Shown one piece after another: positions 55,186 to 63,801 of a stretch of 64,000 nucleotides of DNA. The notes under the pieces were generated by a model, which was given only the letters and a program-made list of their open reading frames with translations, was not told the origin of the DNA and searched no databases. The stretch comes from Streptomyces sp. NRRL F-6131 (GTDB lineage Bacteria; Actinomycetota; Actinomycetes; Streptomycetales; Streptomycetaceae): contig JOHN01000009.1 in the NCBI GenBank assembly GCA_000719695.1, forward strand, positions 94,452 through 158,451, read 5' to 3'. Position numbers and translations under genes: made by a program. How positions within the stretch are numbered: the first letter of the stretch is position 1; the number at the start of each line of letters is the position of its first letter.

Positions 55186-56416
55186 AAACGAACTGACGGT
55201 CCGGCCGGGAAAGACACCGGCCGGGGGCGGGGAGCGTCGGGCGCTGCGGCGGGACGTGTCGGGGCCGGCTCTGCTGGCCGGGCTGGTGTGCGTCGCGGTG
55301 TCGTTCTCGGGGCCGCTGGTGGTGGTGCTCGCGGCGGCCGCCGCCGGGCGGCTGGACTCCGCACAGACGGCCTCCTGGATCTGGGCGGTGGCGATCGGCA
55401 GCGGGGTGAGCGGTTTCGCACTGAGCTGGTGGACGCGGACGCCGGTGGTGACCGCCTGGTCGACGCCGGGGGCCGCGCTGCTGGTGACCAGTCTGGGCGA
55501 GTACCCGTACCGGGAGGCGGTCGGGGCGTTCCTGGTGAGCGCGGTGACCGTGACGCTGTTCGGGGTGACCGGGTGGTTCGGCCGGCTGATCGCGGCGGTG
55601 CCGGTGGGGATCGTGAACGCGATGCTGGCGGGCATCCTGTTCTCGTTCGGCGCCGGGATCTTCGGCGCCGTGCACAGCGCGCCGACGCTGGTGGTGGGCG
55701 CGTTCGCGGCGTTCCTGGTGGCCAAGCGGTTCGTGCCCCGGTACGCCGTCCCGGTGGCGCTGCTGGCCGGCGGAGTGCTGGCGGCGCTCACCGTCGGGCT
55801 TCCGCTGCACCTCGGTTCGGGCGGCCCGACGGTGCCCGTGCTGACGGCGCCGGCGTTCTCCTGGTCGGCCCTGGTGGGCCTGGCGCTGCCGCTGACGATC
55901 GTCACCCTGGCCTCGCAGAACGCCCCGGGCCTGGGGGTGATGCGGGCCTTCGGCTACCGGGCGGACGACCGGCTGCTGATCGGTTCGACCGGCGCGATGT
56001 CGGTGCTGATGGCGCCGTTCGGCTCCCCGGGGGTCAATCTGGCGGCGATCACGGCGGCGATCTGCTCGGGCCCGGAGGCCCACCCGGACCCGCGTCGCCG
56101 GTATGTGGCGGGCATGTCGTCGGGCGCGCTGTACGTGCTGGTGGGCAGCTTCGGCGGGGTGCTGGTGAGCCTGTTCACCGGACTGCCGAAGGAGCTGATC
56201 GCGGTGATCGCCGGGGTCGCGCTGCTCGCCTCGCTCCAGGGCAGCCTCGCGGCGGCGGTCGCCGAGGAGCGCGGCCGGGACGCGGCGGTGGTGACCTTCC
56301 TGGCGAGCGCCTCGGGGATGAGCCTGTTCGGCATCGGATCGGCCTTCTGGGGCCTGCTGTTCGGCCTCGGCACCCACCTGGTCCTGGACGCCCGACGGGG
56401 CGGGGACCGCGACTGA
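55181..56416 (+). CDS. BenE-family benzoate/proton symporter-like permease
   Basis: A 411-residue membrane protein with about 12 helices. Marks of the BenE family include WSTPGAALLVTSLG, NAMLAGILFSFG, LTIVTLASQNAPGLGVMRAFGY and GSPGVNLAAITAAICSGPEAHPD-like segments. It would import benzoate or related aromatic acids with protons. No benzoate catabolic genes are adjacent, so the physiological substrate is uncertain. The start lacks a clear ribosome binding site and sits in an 11-bp repeat array. Confidence 0.92.
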   Translation: MTNELTVRPGKTPAGGGERRALRRDVSGPALLAGLVCVAVSFSGPLVVVLAAAAAGRLDSAQTASWIWAVAIGSGVSGFALSWWTRTPVVTAWSTPGAALLVTSLGEYPYREAVGAFLVSAVTVTLFGVTGWFGRLIAAVPVGIVNAMLAGILFSFGAGIFGAVHSAPTLVVGAFAAFLVAKRFVPRYAVPVALLAGGVLAALTVGLPLHLGSGGPTVPVLTAPAFSWSALVGLALPLTIVTLASQNAPGLGVMRAFGYRADDRLLIGSTGAMSVLMAPFGSPGVNLAAITAAICSGPEAHPDPRRRYVAGMSSGALYVLVGSFGGVLVSLFTGLPKELIAVIAGVALLASLQGSLAAAVAEERGRDAAVVTFLASASGMSLFGIGSAFWGLLFGLGTHLVLDARRGGDRD

Positions 56417-56463
56417 CACGCCGGGGCGACGTCATGGTCCTCCGCTTCCGGCCCCCTCACCCG

Positions 56464-57117
56464 TCACTGCCGTTCCTTCGCCTCGCGGGCGAGGAGGGGG
56501 TCGAACACCGACGTGGTGAGGAACGCGCCGGTCGCGGTCAGGACGGCGACCACGACCGGCAGGGTCGGCGACTTCAGGATCAGGTAGAGCGGGGATCCGG
56601 GGACGATCAGTCCCCAGACGGCGAACGAGAAGGCCGGGATGACGGTGTCCGAGAGGGGGAACGGCCACTTGGCGGGGTTCTCCTGCGCCGGGGGCGGTGC
56701 TCCACCGGGCGGCGGTGCTCCAGCGGACAGCTTCTCGCCCGGTCTCTCGGGATGCGGGAGAACCGTCGGCCGCCCCGCGGCCGGCCGGCCGCCCGGGGCC
56801 AGGTAGTAGGACAGCGGCACCACCAGGAGGATCGCGACGATGCAGCCGCCGTACAACCACCACCGCAGTGGCAGGTACCCGTTGACCGGATTGATGGTCA
56901 CGATTCCGGTCAGGACACCGAGGACACTGGTGTAGAGGGCGATCACATCGGCCGGGACCGAGGTGAGCATCGCGTCGCCCGGCGCGGCTGCCGCGACCTG
57001 GTCGTCGGCCGGCGCCCCGGACGCCGCCCAGGTCCCGGTCCGCGGGGCGGGCGTGGCCGTGCTCCCGCGCCGGGCGCGCGCGCGGGAGGCGATGGACCGG
57101 ACGGTTCCCACGGTCAC
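56464..57117 (-). CDS. Four-helix membrane protein, partner of protease gene
   Basis: A 217-residue protein from GTG 57117, which overlaps the protease stop by four bases (GTGA). It has a basic Ala-rich N-terminus, two hydrophobic segments (VIALYTSVLGVLTGIVTI and YGGCIVAILLVVPLSYYLA), a Pro-rich loop and two more (PAFSFAVWGLIVPGSPLYLI and LPVVVAVLTATGAFLTTS). No family is recognised. Coupled translation with the trypsin-like gene suggests the two act together. Confidence 0.78.
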   Translation of the reverse strand: MTVGTVRSIASRARARRGSTATPAPRTGTWAASGAPADDQVAAAAPGDAMLTSVPADVIALYTSVLGVLTGIVTINPVNGYLPLRWWLYGGCIVAILLVVPLSYYLAPGGRPAAGRPTVLPHPERPGEKLSAGAPPPGGAPPPAQENPAKWPFPLSDTVIPAFSFAVWGLIVPGSPLYLILKSPTLPVVVAVLTATGAFLTTSVFDPLLAREAKERQ

Positions 57118-58109
57118 CCTCCCACCGGGGCGAGGAGGACTTCGCCGCCCAGTCCGTCGGCCAGGCACGACTGGAGGTCCTGGATGTACTGGAAGTCGAA
57201 GCTGGCGGGGGAGCTCCCCGAGCCGCCGACGAAGTGTCCGAGGACGGTGGAATCGTCGCGGAGGGCGACACTGCCGGAATCGCCCCGGACGAGCAGGCCC
57301 GACGGTGCGAAGGACCAGACGTTGAGCCATCTGCGCTGGTCGTCGCCGAGTGCCGCGAGGGCGCCGTTGATCGTTCCGACGGCGGCGGGTGTGTTCATCC
57401 GACGGTAGACGGTGGCGCCGCGCACGACGGGGTACCTTCCCGGCGGCGGCGCGGGTCCGTTGTGGGCGTAGGGGCGGACGGAGTCCGCGGGATCGGTGAG
57501 ACGGACGACCGCGTAGTCCCAGCCCGGCTCCCCCGGCGTCCGGAACGGGTCCTGCCAGCACACGACCTCTCCGTCGACCCGGCGCCCACCGCCCGGACCG
57601 GTCGCGTCGACACTGACCCGGACGCCGCTCCGATCGACCAGGTGCCCTGCCGTGATGAAGCCCGGGCTCCCGGAGTCCCGCAGGACGCAGGGCATGCCGA
57701 CCGTCGCGTGGTGGGCGGCGTACGCGTACCGGACCGCGTCGGTCGAGTGCACATCGGCCGCGGCTTCCGGCCGCCCGGTCACGTCGACCAGCGCGTCCTC
57801 CGGGACGTCCCACTCCGCCAGGAGGTCGGTGAGACGGTTCCGGTGGGTCATGGTCAGCAGGTCCCGGAGCACGTACCGGCCGGCCGCCACCGCGTCCCCG
57901 GCCTCCCGGACGGCCGATTCGTTCACGACCACCAAGGGACGGATCCACCGGCCCTTCTCGTCCGGAGCACTGCCGATGCCCCAGACCGCGGGCGGGAGCC
58001 CGGTCGGTGCGGCATCCCCGGCAGCCCTCGGACCGATGAGCAGATCCGTCAGTCGTCGGACGGTCCGGAGCAGCTCTGCCGATTCACCGTCGAAGGCTTC
58101 CCACCACAC
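57114..58109 (-). CDS. Trypsin-like serine protease, cytoplasmic type
   Basis: A 331-residue protein. The C-terminal 190 residues carry a chymotrypsin-fold triad: His in GFITAGH, Asp in WDYAVVRL and Ser in VRGDSGSV. The N-terminal 130 residues (WWEAFDGESAELLRTVRRL, then PLVVVNESAVREAGD) are a separate helical domain. No signal peptide is present. GTG 58109 was chosen because AGGAGG lies 4 nt upstream; the longer frame to 58163 has no ribosome binding site. Intracellular trypsin-like modules of this kind are frequent in actinobacterial signalling or conflict systems, and a VMAP-like remnant lies 7 kb away. Role inferred, not shown. Confidence 0.85.
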   Translation of the reverse strand: MWWEAFDGESAELLRTVRRLTDLLIGPRAAGDAAPTGLPPAVWGIGSAPDEKGRWIRPLVVVNESAVREAGDAVAAGRYVLRDLLTMTHRNRLTDLLAEWDVPEDALVDVTGRPEAAADVHSTDAVRYAYAAHHATVGMPCVLRDSGSPGFITAGHLVDRSGVRVSVDATGPGGGRRVDGEVVCWQDPFRTPGEPGWDYAVVRLTDPADSVRPYAHNGPAPPPGRYPVVRGATVYRRMNTPAAVGTINGALAALGDDQRRWLNVWSFAPSGLLVRGDSGSVALRDDSTVLGHFVGGSGSSPASFDFQYIQDLQSCLADGLGGEVLLAPVGG

Positions 58110-58613
58110 GGCTCCTCCTGCCCCGCCCGATCGGTCGGTGGAGCCGGCTCCCAAGGCGGCCACGGGCGACGAGGGTGGCGTTCAACGTTCCCCCGGCCAG
58201 GATCGGACAGCTCGGCGGGGCCCGCCATCCGGCCCGTCATGCCGTCACCCTCCGTCACCCGCCCTCGTGAGCCGTGGGGCAGAACCGGTTCCCCAGTGAC
58301 GGCCGGTGACACGAACCGCCCCGGCGACGGAGTCGCGCCGACGCATCGGGACCGTCCGTCGGCCAGGACCGTACGTGGACGGAGCGAGGGGCGCAAGAGG
58401 GGCGTGTACGGATCGTCGCGCTCCCCGGCGGGGTTCGCCCGTTGGGGGCGCGGTGCGGTGTGGCGGCGCTCGGTGAGGCCCGAGTGGCCCGGTGCGGCGG
58501 GCCGGGGGCCGGTGAAACCGGCGCGTGAGGGTGCGGGCGCGGGCCGCGCGCGACACCGGGCGCCATCGCTCCGGTCTTGGCAGGGATCACCGCGACCCCC
58601 GACGCTCTGTGCA
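58110..58613. other. About 500-bp gap without a supported gene
   Basis: Between the protease start and the operator-like palindrome at 58614 no frame combines a ribosome binding site with normal third-position bias. No RNA gene, mobile element or strong repeat was seen. Confidence 0.5.
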
Positions 58614-58630
58614 CAGCCGATCATCGGCTG
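58614..58630. promoter_or_regulatory. 17-bp palindrome upstream of DUF642 gene
   Basis: CAGCCGAT and ATCGGCTG around a central C form a perfect odd palindrome 30 bp before the ATG at 58661, a likely operator. Confidence 0.5.
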
Positions 58631-58660
58631 ATCCCACACACCAGCCCCGGGAGGGCACCC

Positions 58661-59257
58661 ATGTCGTTCTCGCGCACCCGCATCGCCGTCGTCGCCCTGC
58701 TCGTCGCCGGCACCACCGCGCTGGCCGTCCCCGCCCAGGCCGCCGACGGCCACCGCGCGCTCAGCCGGTTCGACGACGGCAGCTTCGAGACGCCCAAGGC
58801 CCCGGTCAACGCCTTCACCACGCTGGCCGCCGGTCAGACCGTCGGCCCGTGGCGGGTCACGGCCGGCAGCGTCGACCTGATCGGCGCCGGCTTCTGGCAG
58901 GCCGCCGAGGGCGACCAGTCGGTGGATCTCAACGGCAACAACAGCGGCACCGTCGCCCAGAGCTTCACCACCGTCCCGGGCACCACGTACTCCGTCACCT
59001 ACGCGCTGGCCGGCAACCCGGCGGGCGCGCCCGTCCTGAAGACCGGCCGGGCGCTGATCGACGGCCAGAACTTCCAGGACTTCTCGTTCGACGTCACCGG
59101 CCGGACGATGGCCGCGATGGGCTACGTGGGCCGGCAGTTCAGCTTCGTGGCGCAGGGCACGTCGACCACGCTGACCTTCACCAGCACCGTAGCCGGGGCG
59201 TACGGGCCGGTCATCGACGACGTCCAGGTGAAGGAGTGCAAGCCCTGCTGCGGGTGA
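58661..59257 (+). CDS. Secreted DUF642/choice-of-anchor-C type protein
   Basis: A 198-residue exported protein. Signal peptide MSFSRTRIAVVALLVAGTTA with cleavage after AQA. The mature part has FDDGSFETP, VGPWRVTAGSVDLIG, QSVDLNGNNSGTVAQSFTT and TTYSVTYALAGNP, the pattern of the DUF642 galactose-binding-like beta-sandwich found in plant wall proteins and bacterial choice-of-anchor C proteins. It ends in a Cys cluster (KECKPCCG). GGGAGGG precedes the ATG by about 5 nt. It probably binds cell-wall or extracellular polysaccharide. Confidence 0.87.
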   Translation: MSFSRTRIAVVALLVAGTTALAVPAQAADGHRALSRFDDGSFETPKAPVNAFTTLAAGQTVGPWRVTAGSVDLIGAGFWQAAEGDQSVDLNGNNSGTVAQSFTTVPGTTYSVTYALAGNPAGAPVLKTGRALIDGQNFQDFSFDVTGRTMAAMGYVGRQFSFVAQGTSTTLTFTSTVAGAYGPVIDDVQVKECKPCCG

Positions 59258-59273
59258 TCCGGCCGCTGCACGG

Positions 59274-59315
59274 CCGTGTGGCCCGGAGGGGCGGCCGCCC
59301 CTCCGGGCCACACGG
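59274..59315. terminator. 42-nt perfect palindrome, strong terminator
   Basis: Bases 59274-59294 are exactly complementary to 59295-59315, with no spacer, so an RNA stem of about 19 bp is possible. It starts 17 nt after the DUF642 gene stop, between convergent genes. Confidence 0.75.
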
Positions 59316-59349
59316 ATCAGCGGATCACCGGATCACCGGATGCAGCTGA

Positions 59350-59676
59350 TCAGCGGGTGCAGCTGATCGCGGCGTTCGCCCCGTAGTAGCCGGGGGCGAG
59401 CCGGTAGGACTCGGCGAACAGCAGCACGCACTGCTCGTTGAGGAAGCCGCTGAGCAGGGCGCTGTGGCGAGCCTGCGTCTCGGCCTCGCGCTTCGCCTCC
59501 TTGGGGCTGTTCTCGTAGGCGGAGCCCGTGAACCTCAGCGTCTCCTGCGCGACGGCGGCCGTGGCGGCGCCGGTGCGGGTGGCGGTGTCGGTGGTGGCGT
59601 GCGCGGCGGTCGGCACGAGGGCCGCCAGGCCCGCGAGGACGAGAGCGGCCCCGCCCCGGACGAGGGTCGACGTCAT
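59350..59676 (-). CDS. Small secreted protein, paralogue-like pair member 1
   Basis: A 108-residue exported protein. ATG 59676 gives a clean signal peptide (MTSTLVRGGAALVLAGLAAL, cleavage after AHA); ATG 59709 is in frame but adds a charged N-terminus. The mature part is about 80 residues, with an Ala/Glu/Lys helix (SPKEAKREAETQARHSALLS) and two Cys (NEQCVLLF and AAISCTR). The arrangement parallels the next gene upstream. No function is recognised. Confidence 0.72.
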   Translation of the reverse strand: MTSTLVRGGAALVLAGLAALVPTAAHATTDTATRTGAATAAVAQETLRFTGSAYENSPKEAKREAETQARHSALLSGFLNEQCVLLFAESYRLAPGYYGANAAISCTR

Positions 59677-59720
59677 ATCAGTGGTCCCACTTTCCTTCTC
59701 GGTGGACATCGGACTGGCTC

Positions 59721-59753
59721 GGGTCAGCGCTGGGTCAGCGCTGGGTCAGCGCT
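59721..59753. repeat. Three 11-bp direct repeats between secreted-protein genes
   Basis: GGGTCAGCGCT is repeated exactly at 59721, 59732 and 59743, the last overlapping the stop of the upstream gene, just 5' of the first secreted-protein gene. Confidence 0.7.
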
Positions 59754-60090
59754 GGCAGAACACCTCGGCGACGGCGGAGAACCAGCCGCTGCCGGTGGCC
59801 CTGACGTCGGAGGCGCGGAGGTAGCACTGGCTCCGCTGCCAGCCGGCCCGCTGGGCGTTCGCGAAGGCCACGTTGGCCGCGCTGGTGATCGCCGAGGACT
59901 GCGTGCCACCGGTCCCGCTGCCCAGGAAGGTCGCCATCTCGGTCGCGGTGATCGCCCGGCTCGCGACGGACGCGGTGTCGGCGGGCGCGGCGGAGGCCGT
60001 CCCGGCGGTGGCGACACCGCCGAGGAGACAGGCCGAGGCGGCGAGGGTCACGGCCGCGGCCCGCAGGCGGAAGGGGGAGGAACGGTTCAT
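59746..60090 (-). CDS. Small secreted protein, paralogue-like pair member 2
   Basis: A 114-residue exported protein with signal peptide (MNRSSPFRLRAAAVTLAASA, cleavage after ASA). The mature part has ITATEMATFLGSGTGGTQSS, an Ala-rich helix, and two Cys (RSQCYLRASD and AEVFCQR) spaced as in the neighbouring gene, so the two may share a disulfide-bonded fold. ATG 60090 has GAGGAG 6 nt upstream. No function is recognised. Confidence 0.75.
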   Translation of the reverse strand: MNRSSPFRLRAAAVTLAASACLLGGVATAGTASAAPADTASVASRAITATEMATFLGSGTGGTQSSAITSAANVAFANAQRAGWQRSQCYLRASDVRATGSGWFSAVAEVFCQR

Positions 60091-60258
60091 GGGAACTCCT
60101 CGATGCTGGATCCGGTGTCACGGAACGGCCGGCGCGCAGGGTGGGGCTTCGCGATGCCCGGCACCCGCCCCGGCAACCCCCCAGGGGCCGCGTCGGCAGA
60201 GCCAGTCTCCGTGTACGACGTACGGCGCGGCAAAGCCCTTCGACGTCCGTCGAATTCG

Positions 60259-60340
60259 GACCTCCGGGCCCCCGGACCCCCGGACCCCCGGCCTCCGGAC
60301 CTCCAGCCCTGGACCTCCGGCCCCCGGACCTGCGACCGAC
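60259..60340. repeat. Imperfect GACCTCCGGCCCCCG repeats
   Basis: Four or five irregular copies of a 9-15 bp GACCTCCGG/GACCCCCGG motif fill the gap between the secreted-protein gene and the MDMPI-type gene. No gene is supported here. Confidence 0.5.
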
Positions 60341-60353
60341 CGAGCGGGGTCGC

Positions 60354-61187
60354 TCAGGGCGCGGCGAAGAGCCCGGGGAAGGACGCCGCCAGCCACGGCC
60401 GGCGGCCCCACGCCAGTACCTTGCCCCGGACGAGGGCCTCGGTGGCCGTGCAGCGGCCCAGCGCGATGAGGAAGAACGCCACGGGTTCGGTGAGGATCGT
60501 GCAGTCCGGGCGGCGCGGCGGCGCCTGGCTCACCACCGCCGCACCGTCCGTGAAGGTGACCGCGAAGCCGTCCAGCCCCCGCACCCGCAGCCGGTAGCAG
60601 GCTCCGTGACCGGCGGCGGCGCGGGCGTCCACCACCCACGGCATGGCGATCCGCAGGAACGGCATCGTCAGCCCGACGCGCTCCCGGTCGATCGGGTGCG
60701 GGCGCCCCAACGCCACGGCGATGTCGTAGAGGTGGCCCAGCATGTGGGTCAACAGGTAGGCACCGAGGGTGTCGAGGTCCATCGCGCCCAGGGGGGTCCG
60801 TACCGTCCCGGCGCCGTCGCGCGGGCCGGCCTCCTCGGTGAACCGCCGGGCCTGCCGGGCGATCTCCGCACCGAGCACGGCCGGATCCCGCTCGGGCCGC
60901 GCGGCCAGCGACGCCTCGTTCGCCGCCGCCAGCGAGCCCGGAGTACCGTCCCCGTACGGGCGTTCCTCGCCGGCCGCCAGCTCCGCCATCAGCTCGTTGG
61001 CCATCGCCAGGTGGGCGGCCGCCTCGGCGACCGTCCACTCCGCGCCGGGTATCGGAGTGGTGCCGCGACAGCCGGCGAGCAGCGCGACGGCCTCGTCGCC
61101 GACGGCGGTGAGCGCGTCGAACAGGGCGCCGCGCCGCCCGGCACCGGGGCCCTGCGCGGGGAACGGGAGAGTCATGGTGGTGAACAC
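60354..61187 (-). CDS. Maleylpyruvate isomerase/DinB-like (MDMPI) domain enzyme
   Basis: A 277-residue protein. The N-terminal helical bundle has AEAAAHLAMANELMAELAAG and GAYLLTHMLGHLYDIAVALG, whose His residues form the metal site of the DinB/MDMPI fold. The C-terminal 80 residues are an SCP2-like domain (GFAVTFTDGAAVVSQAPPRR and EALVRGKVLAWGR). In actinobacteria these are often mycothiol-dependent enzymes; the substrate is unknown. ATG 61187 or 61175 could be the start. Confidence 0.85.
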   Translation of the reverse strand: MFTTMTLPFPAQGPGAGRRGALFDALTAVGDEAVALLAGCRGTTPIPGAEWTVAEAAAHLAMANELMAELAAGEERPYGDGTPGSLAAANEASLAARPERDPAVLGAEIARQARRFTEEAGPRDGAGTVRTPLGAMDLDTLGAYLLTHMLGHLYDIAVALGRPHPIDRERVGLTMPFLRIAMPWVVDARAAAGHGACYRLRVRGLDGFAVTFTDGAAVVSQAPPRRPDCTILTEPVAFFLIALGRCTATEALVRGKVLAWGRRPWLAASFPGLFAAP

Positions 61188-61266
61188 TGACCGACTCCCC
61201 CGCCCCTGTCCAGACCCGCGACGCGGGCGGAGTACAGGGGGCCGCAGGGGCGGTGCCGCCGCCGGT

Positions 61267-62658
61267 TCAACGGCGGCCGTCCGCCGGGGCCACCGGGGCC
61301 GGTGCGCCCGGCCGTCGACGGTCGAGGGCCCGCAGGTGGAGGCGTTGCGGCCGCAGGACGGTGGTCAGGCGCATCGGACGGGCGTCGGAGCGGCGGCCCG
61401 GCAGCGGGACGGGGTGCCAGCGGGACAGCAGGGTGGCCAGAGCGATGGTGGCCTCGGTCCGGGCGAAGTCGGCGCCCAGGCACTGGCGCGGGCCGTTGGC
61501 GAAGCCCGCGAACCCCCAGCGCGGCAGGGCGGCGGCCCGCTCGGGCAGCCAGCGGTCCGGGTCGAACCGGCTCGGGTCGGCGAAGATCCGCGGATTGTGG
61601 TGCGCGACGTACGGGCTGACCAGCACCTGGGTGCCGCGCGCCAGGGGCCGTCCGCCGAGCTCGGTGGCCCGGGTACAGGTGCGCATCAGTACCCAGCCCG
61701 GCGGGTGGAGCCGCAGCGCCTCGGTGAGCACGCGGTCGGTGCGGGTCAGCCGCGGCAGGTCGGACCACTGGGCGGGCCGGCCGTCCGGCAGCGCCGCGTC
61801 GACCTCCCCCTGCAGGTCGGCCAGTACCTCGGGGTGGGACATCAACAGCCGCAGGGTCCAGGAGAGTTGCGAGGCCGTGGTCTCGGTGCCGGCCAGCAGC
61901 ACGGCGACCACCTGGTCGTGCAGCTCGGTGTCGGACATGGCCGAGCCGTCCTCGTCGCGGGCGGCGATCAGGCCCGCCAGCAGGTCCGTCCCGCCGGCGC
62001 CGTGCGCCCGGTGGTCGCGCACCAGGTCGGCGACGGTGCGCCGCAGGGTACGCACCGACGCACGGTAGCCGGGGCCGGCGGGCAGCCGCATCGCCCGCCA
62101 CAACGCCCCGGCGAACGCCGTCTCGAAGGCGTGCTGCAACCGGCCGGCCAGTGCGTCGGGCACCCGGGTGCCGAGCAGGGTGCGGGTCACCACCCGCAGG
62201 GTGAAGCGGTAGCAGGACGGGAAGACGTACACCACCTCGCCGTGCCGCCACGAGTCGGCGAGCAGGGCGGCCTCCCGGGTCATCACGGCCGAGTGCACGG
62301 CGATCCGGTCGGGCCGGAACTCCGGTTGCATCATCCGGCGTTGACGACGGTGGTCGGCGTGGGCGCAGGTCGCCACCCCGTTGCCGAGGACCTCCCGGAA
62401 CCGCCCGTAGATCGGTCCGCCCTTGTCGTAGGTGCGGTCGTCGGCGTACACCTGCCGCAGCAGCTCCGGATGGCAGGGCACCACCAGCCGGTTGGGCCCC
62501 AGCCGCAGGTCCACCAGGTCGCCGTACCGGTGCAGGCCGCCCAGCAGCGCGGCGGGATCGCGGACCAGCGCGGGCAGGTGGCCGAACACCGGCACCGCAC
62601 CGGGCAGGCTCGCGTGGACGTAGGCCGTGGGCGCGGCATCCCGCGCGGACGAGGACAC
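61267..62658 (-). CDS. Cytochrome P450 monooxygenase
   Basis: A 463-residue P450 longer than the first one. It has the I-helix motif AGTETT, ExxR as EALR, and heme loop FANGPRQCLG with the Cys ligand. The N-terminus (LPGAVPVFGHLPALVRDPAA, DRTYDKGGPIYGRFREVLGN) resembles actinobacterial P450s that oxidise terpenes or other hydrophobic substrates (CYP183-like, from memory). GTG 62658 has no strong ribosome binding site. No redox partner or terpene cyclase gene is adjacent in the window. Confidence 0.92.
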   Translation of the reverse strand: MSSSARDAAPTAYVHASLPGAVPVFGHLPALVRDPAALLGGLHRYGDLVDLRLGPNRLVVPCHPELLRQVYADDRTYDKGGPIYGRFREVLGNGVATCAHADHRRQRRMMQPEFRPDRIAVHSAVMTREAALLADSWRHGEVVYVFPSCYRFTLRVVTRTLLGTRVPDALAGRLQHAFETAFAGALWRAMRLPAGPGYRASVRTLRRTVADLVRDHRAHGAGGTDLLAGLIAARDEDGSAMSDTELHDQVVAVLLAGTETTASQLSWTLRLLMSHPEVLADLQGEVDAALPDGRPAQWSDLPRLTRTDRVLTEALRLHPPGWVLMRTCTRATELGGRPLARGTQVLVSPYVAHHNPRIFADPSRFDPDRWLPERAAALPRWGFAGFANGPRQCLGADFARTEATIALATLLSRWHPVPLPGRRSDARPMRLTTVLRPQRLHLRALDRRRPGAPAPVAPADGRR

Positions 62659-62796
62659 GGCAGCAGCGTAGACACGGCCGGCGGGCGGCGACAGTACCCA
62701 CCGCCGCCACGCCCGCGCGCGCCGCCCGGTACGCGCCGCACCGCGCCCGCCGTGCGCCGCGGCGGAGTGCCGCGGCGCGCGTCGGGCGGGAAGGAC

Positions 62797-62857
62797 GTCG
62801 GGTCGGGTCAGATCAGGAGAGGTCAGGTCGGCTCAGGTCAGGTCGGCTCAGGTCAGG
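62797..62857. repeat. GGTCAGGTC/GGCTC repeats at the GOLPH3-like gene end
   Basis: A 15-bp unit GGCTCAGGTCAGGTC occurs about twice with shorter partial copies, immediately downstream of the stop at 62853. Confidence 0.55.
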
Positions 62858-63527
62858 ACACCGCCGCCGCGGCGGCCGCTGCGGTGGCGGCGGACGTCGC
62901 GGCGATGACCGCGGCCTGGGTGGCGGTGATGGTCTCGCGGACGGAGTCCGCGGCCCACTGGCCCTTGGCGATGGCGGCCATCCGCGGCTCGACCTCCTTG
63001 CGCGGCCGGCCGGGGAAGGCGAGGCGGTGCAGGCGCGCACCGTGCAGGAGGCCGATCAGGCCCGCCGTCCGCGCGTCCGGCTCGGCGTCCTCCACCACGA
63101 CGCGGGTCAGCCGGTCGCGCAACTCGCGCTCGACCGTGCCATCCGCCTCCGGAAAGCGGCGGACCGGGAAGAGGCCGAGCACCCGGTGGCGCTCCTCCAC
63201 GACGATGCCGCGTGCGCACAGGCTGTCCAGGGTCGCCTGGACGCTCTTCACCTGGTCCTTCCGCAGCCAGGCCGCGACCGTGGCGGACTTCGTGCTCCCG
63301 GCCCAGGCCGCGACCATCTCCAGGCGACCGTCGAGCAGCGCGTCGCCGGTCGACGAGGTGTTGGTGACGTCCACCCGCCCGTCGTTCACCTGGAGGCGCT
63401 CGGCGAGTGCCAGCTCCAGCAGCAGGCCGCCGGCGACGATCCAGCCGGCCGTCCAGCGGTCCTTGGCCTGGCCGCTCTCGTCGTCGAGCGAGAGCAGCAT
63501 GATCTCCTCGGCCAGCGTGACGTGCAT
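62853..63527 (-). CDS. GOLPH3/VPS74 (GPP34)-family protein
   Basis: A 224-residue protein. The opening TLAEEIMLLSLDDESGQ, then WIVAGGLLLELALAERLQVN and DALLDGRLEMVAAW, and the later RLTRVVVEDAEPDARTAGLIGLLHG match the GPP34 family, which in eukaryotes binds phosphoinositides on Golgi membranes. Streptomycetes carry many copies, probably peripheral membrane proteins. ATG 63527 has AAGGGGTGG upstream. The C-terminus is an Ala-rich helix of about 30 residues. Confidence 0.87.
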   Translation of the reverse strand: MHVTLAEEIMLLSLDDESGQAKDRWTAGWIVAGGLLLELALAERLQVNDGRVDVTNTSSTGDALLDGRLEMVAAWAGSTKSATVAAWLRKDQVKSVQATLDSLCARGIVVEERHRVLGLFPVRRFPEADGTVERELRDRLTRVVVEDAEPDARTAGLIGLLHGARLHRLAFPGRPRKEVEPRMAAIAKGQWAADSVRETITATQAAVIAATSAATAAAAAAAVS

Positions 63528-63712
63528 GGTCCACCCCTTGTGATCGACGTACGAACGCCCGGACACGGGGGCGGGGAACCGTCCCCGAGACTCATCGGAC
63601 GATCGAGTGATCATAGATCATTTCGGACGGACGGGACGGGGTGCAGGGGACCGGGGGAAAGGGGACCGGGGGAAAGGGAACGGGGTGCAGGGGGCGCTGT
63701 GCAGGGGACGGG

Positions 63713-63746
63713 CGGTGCGGGCGCGGGGAACCCCGCGCCCGCACCG
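63713..63746 (-). terminator. Strong terminator hairpin after the lectin gene
   Basis: A perfect 16-bp inverted repeat (63713-63728 with 63731-63746) around AA, 56 nt downstream of the minus-strand stop at 63802. Purine-rich repeats of GGGGGAAAGGG type lie between 63642 and 63705. Confidence 0.7.
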
Positions 63747-63801
63747 TGCGCAGGCTCAGCGATCAGGCCCGGCGATCAGGCCCGGCGACCGGGACCGGCG
63801 A

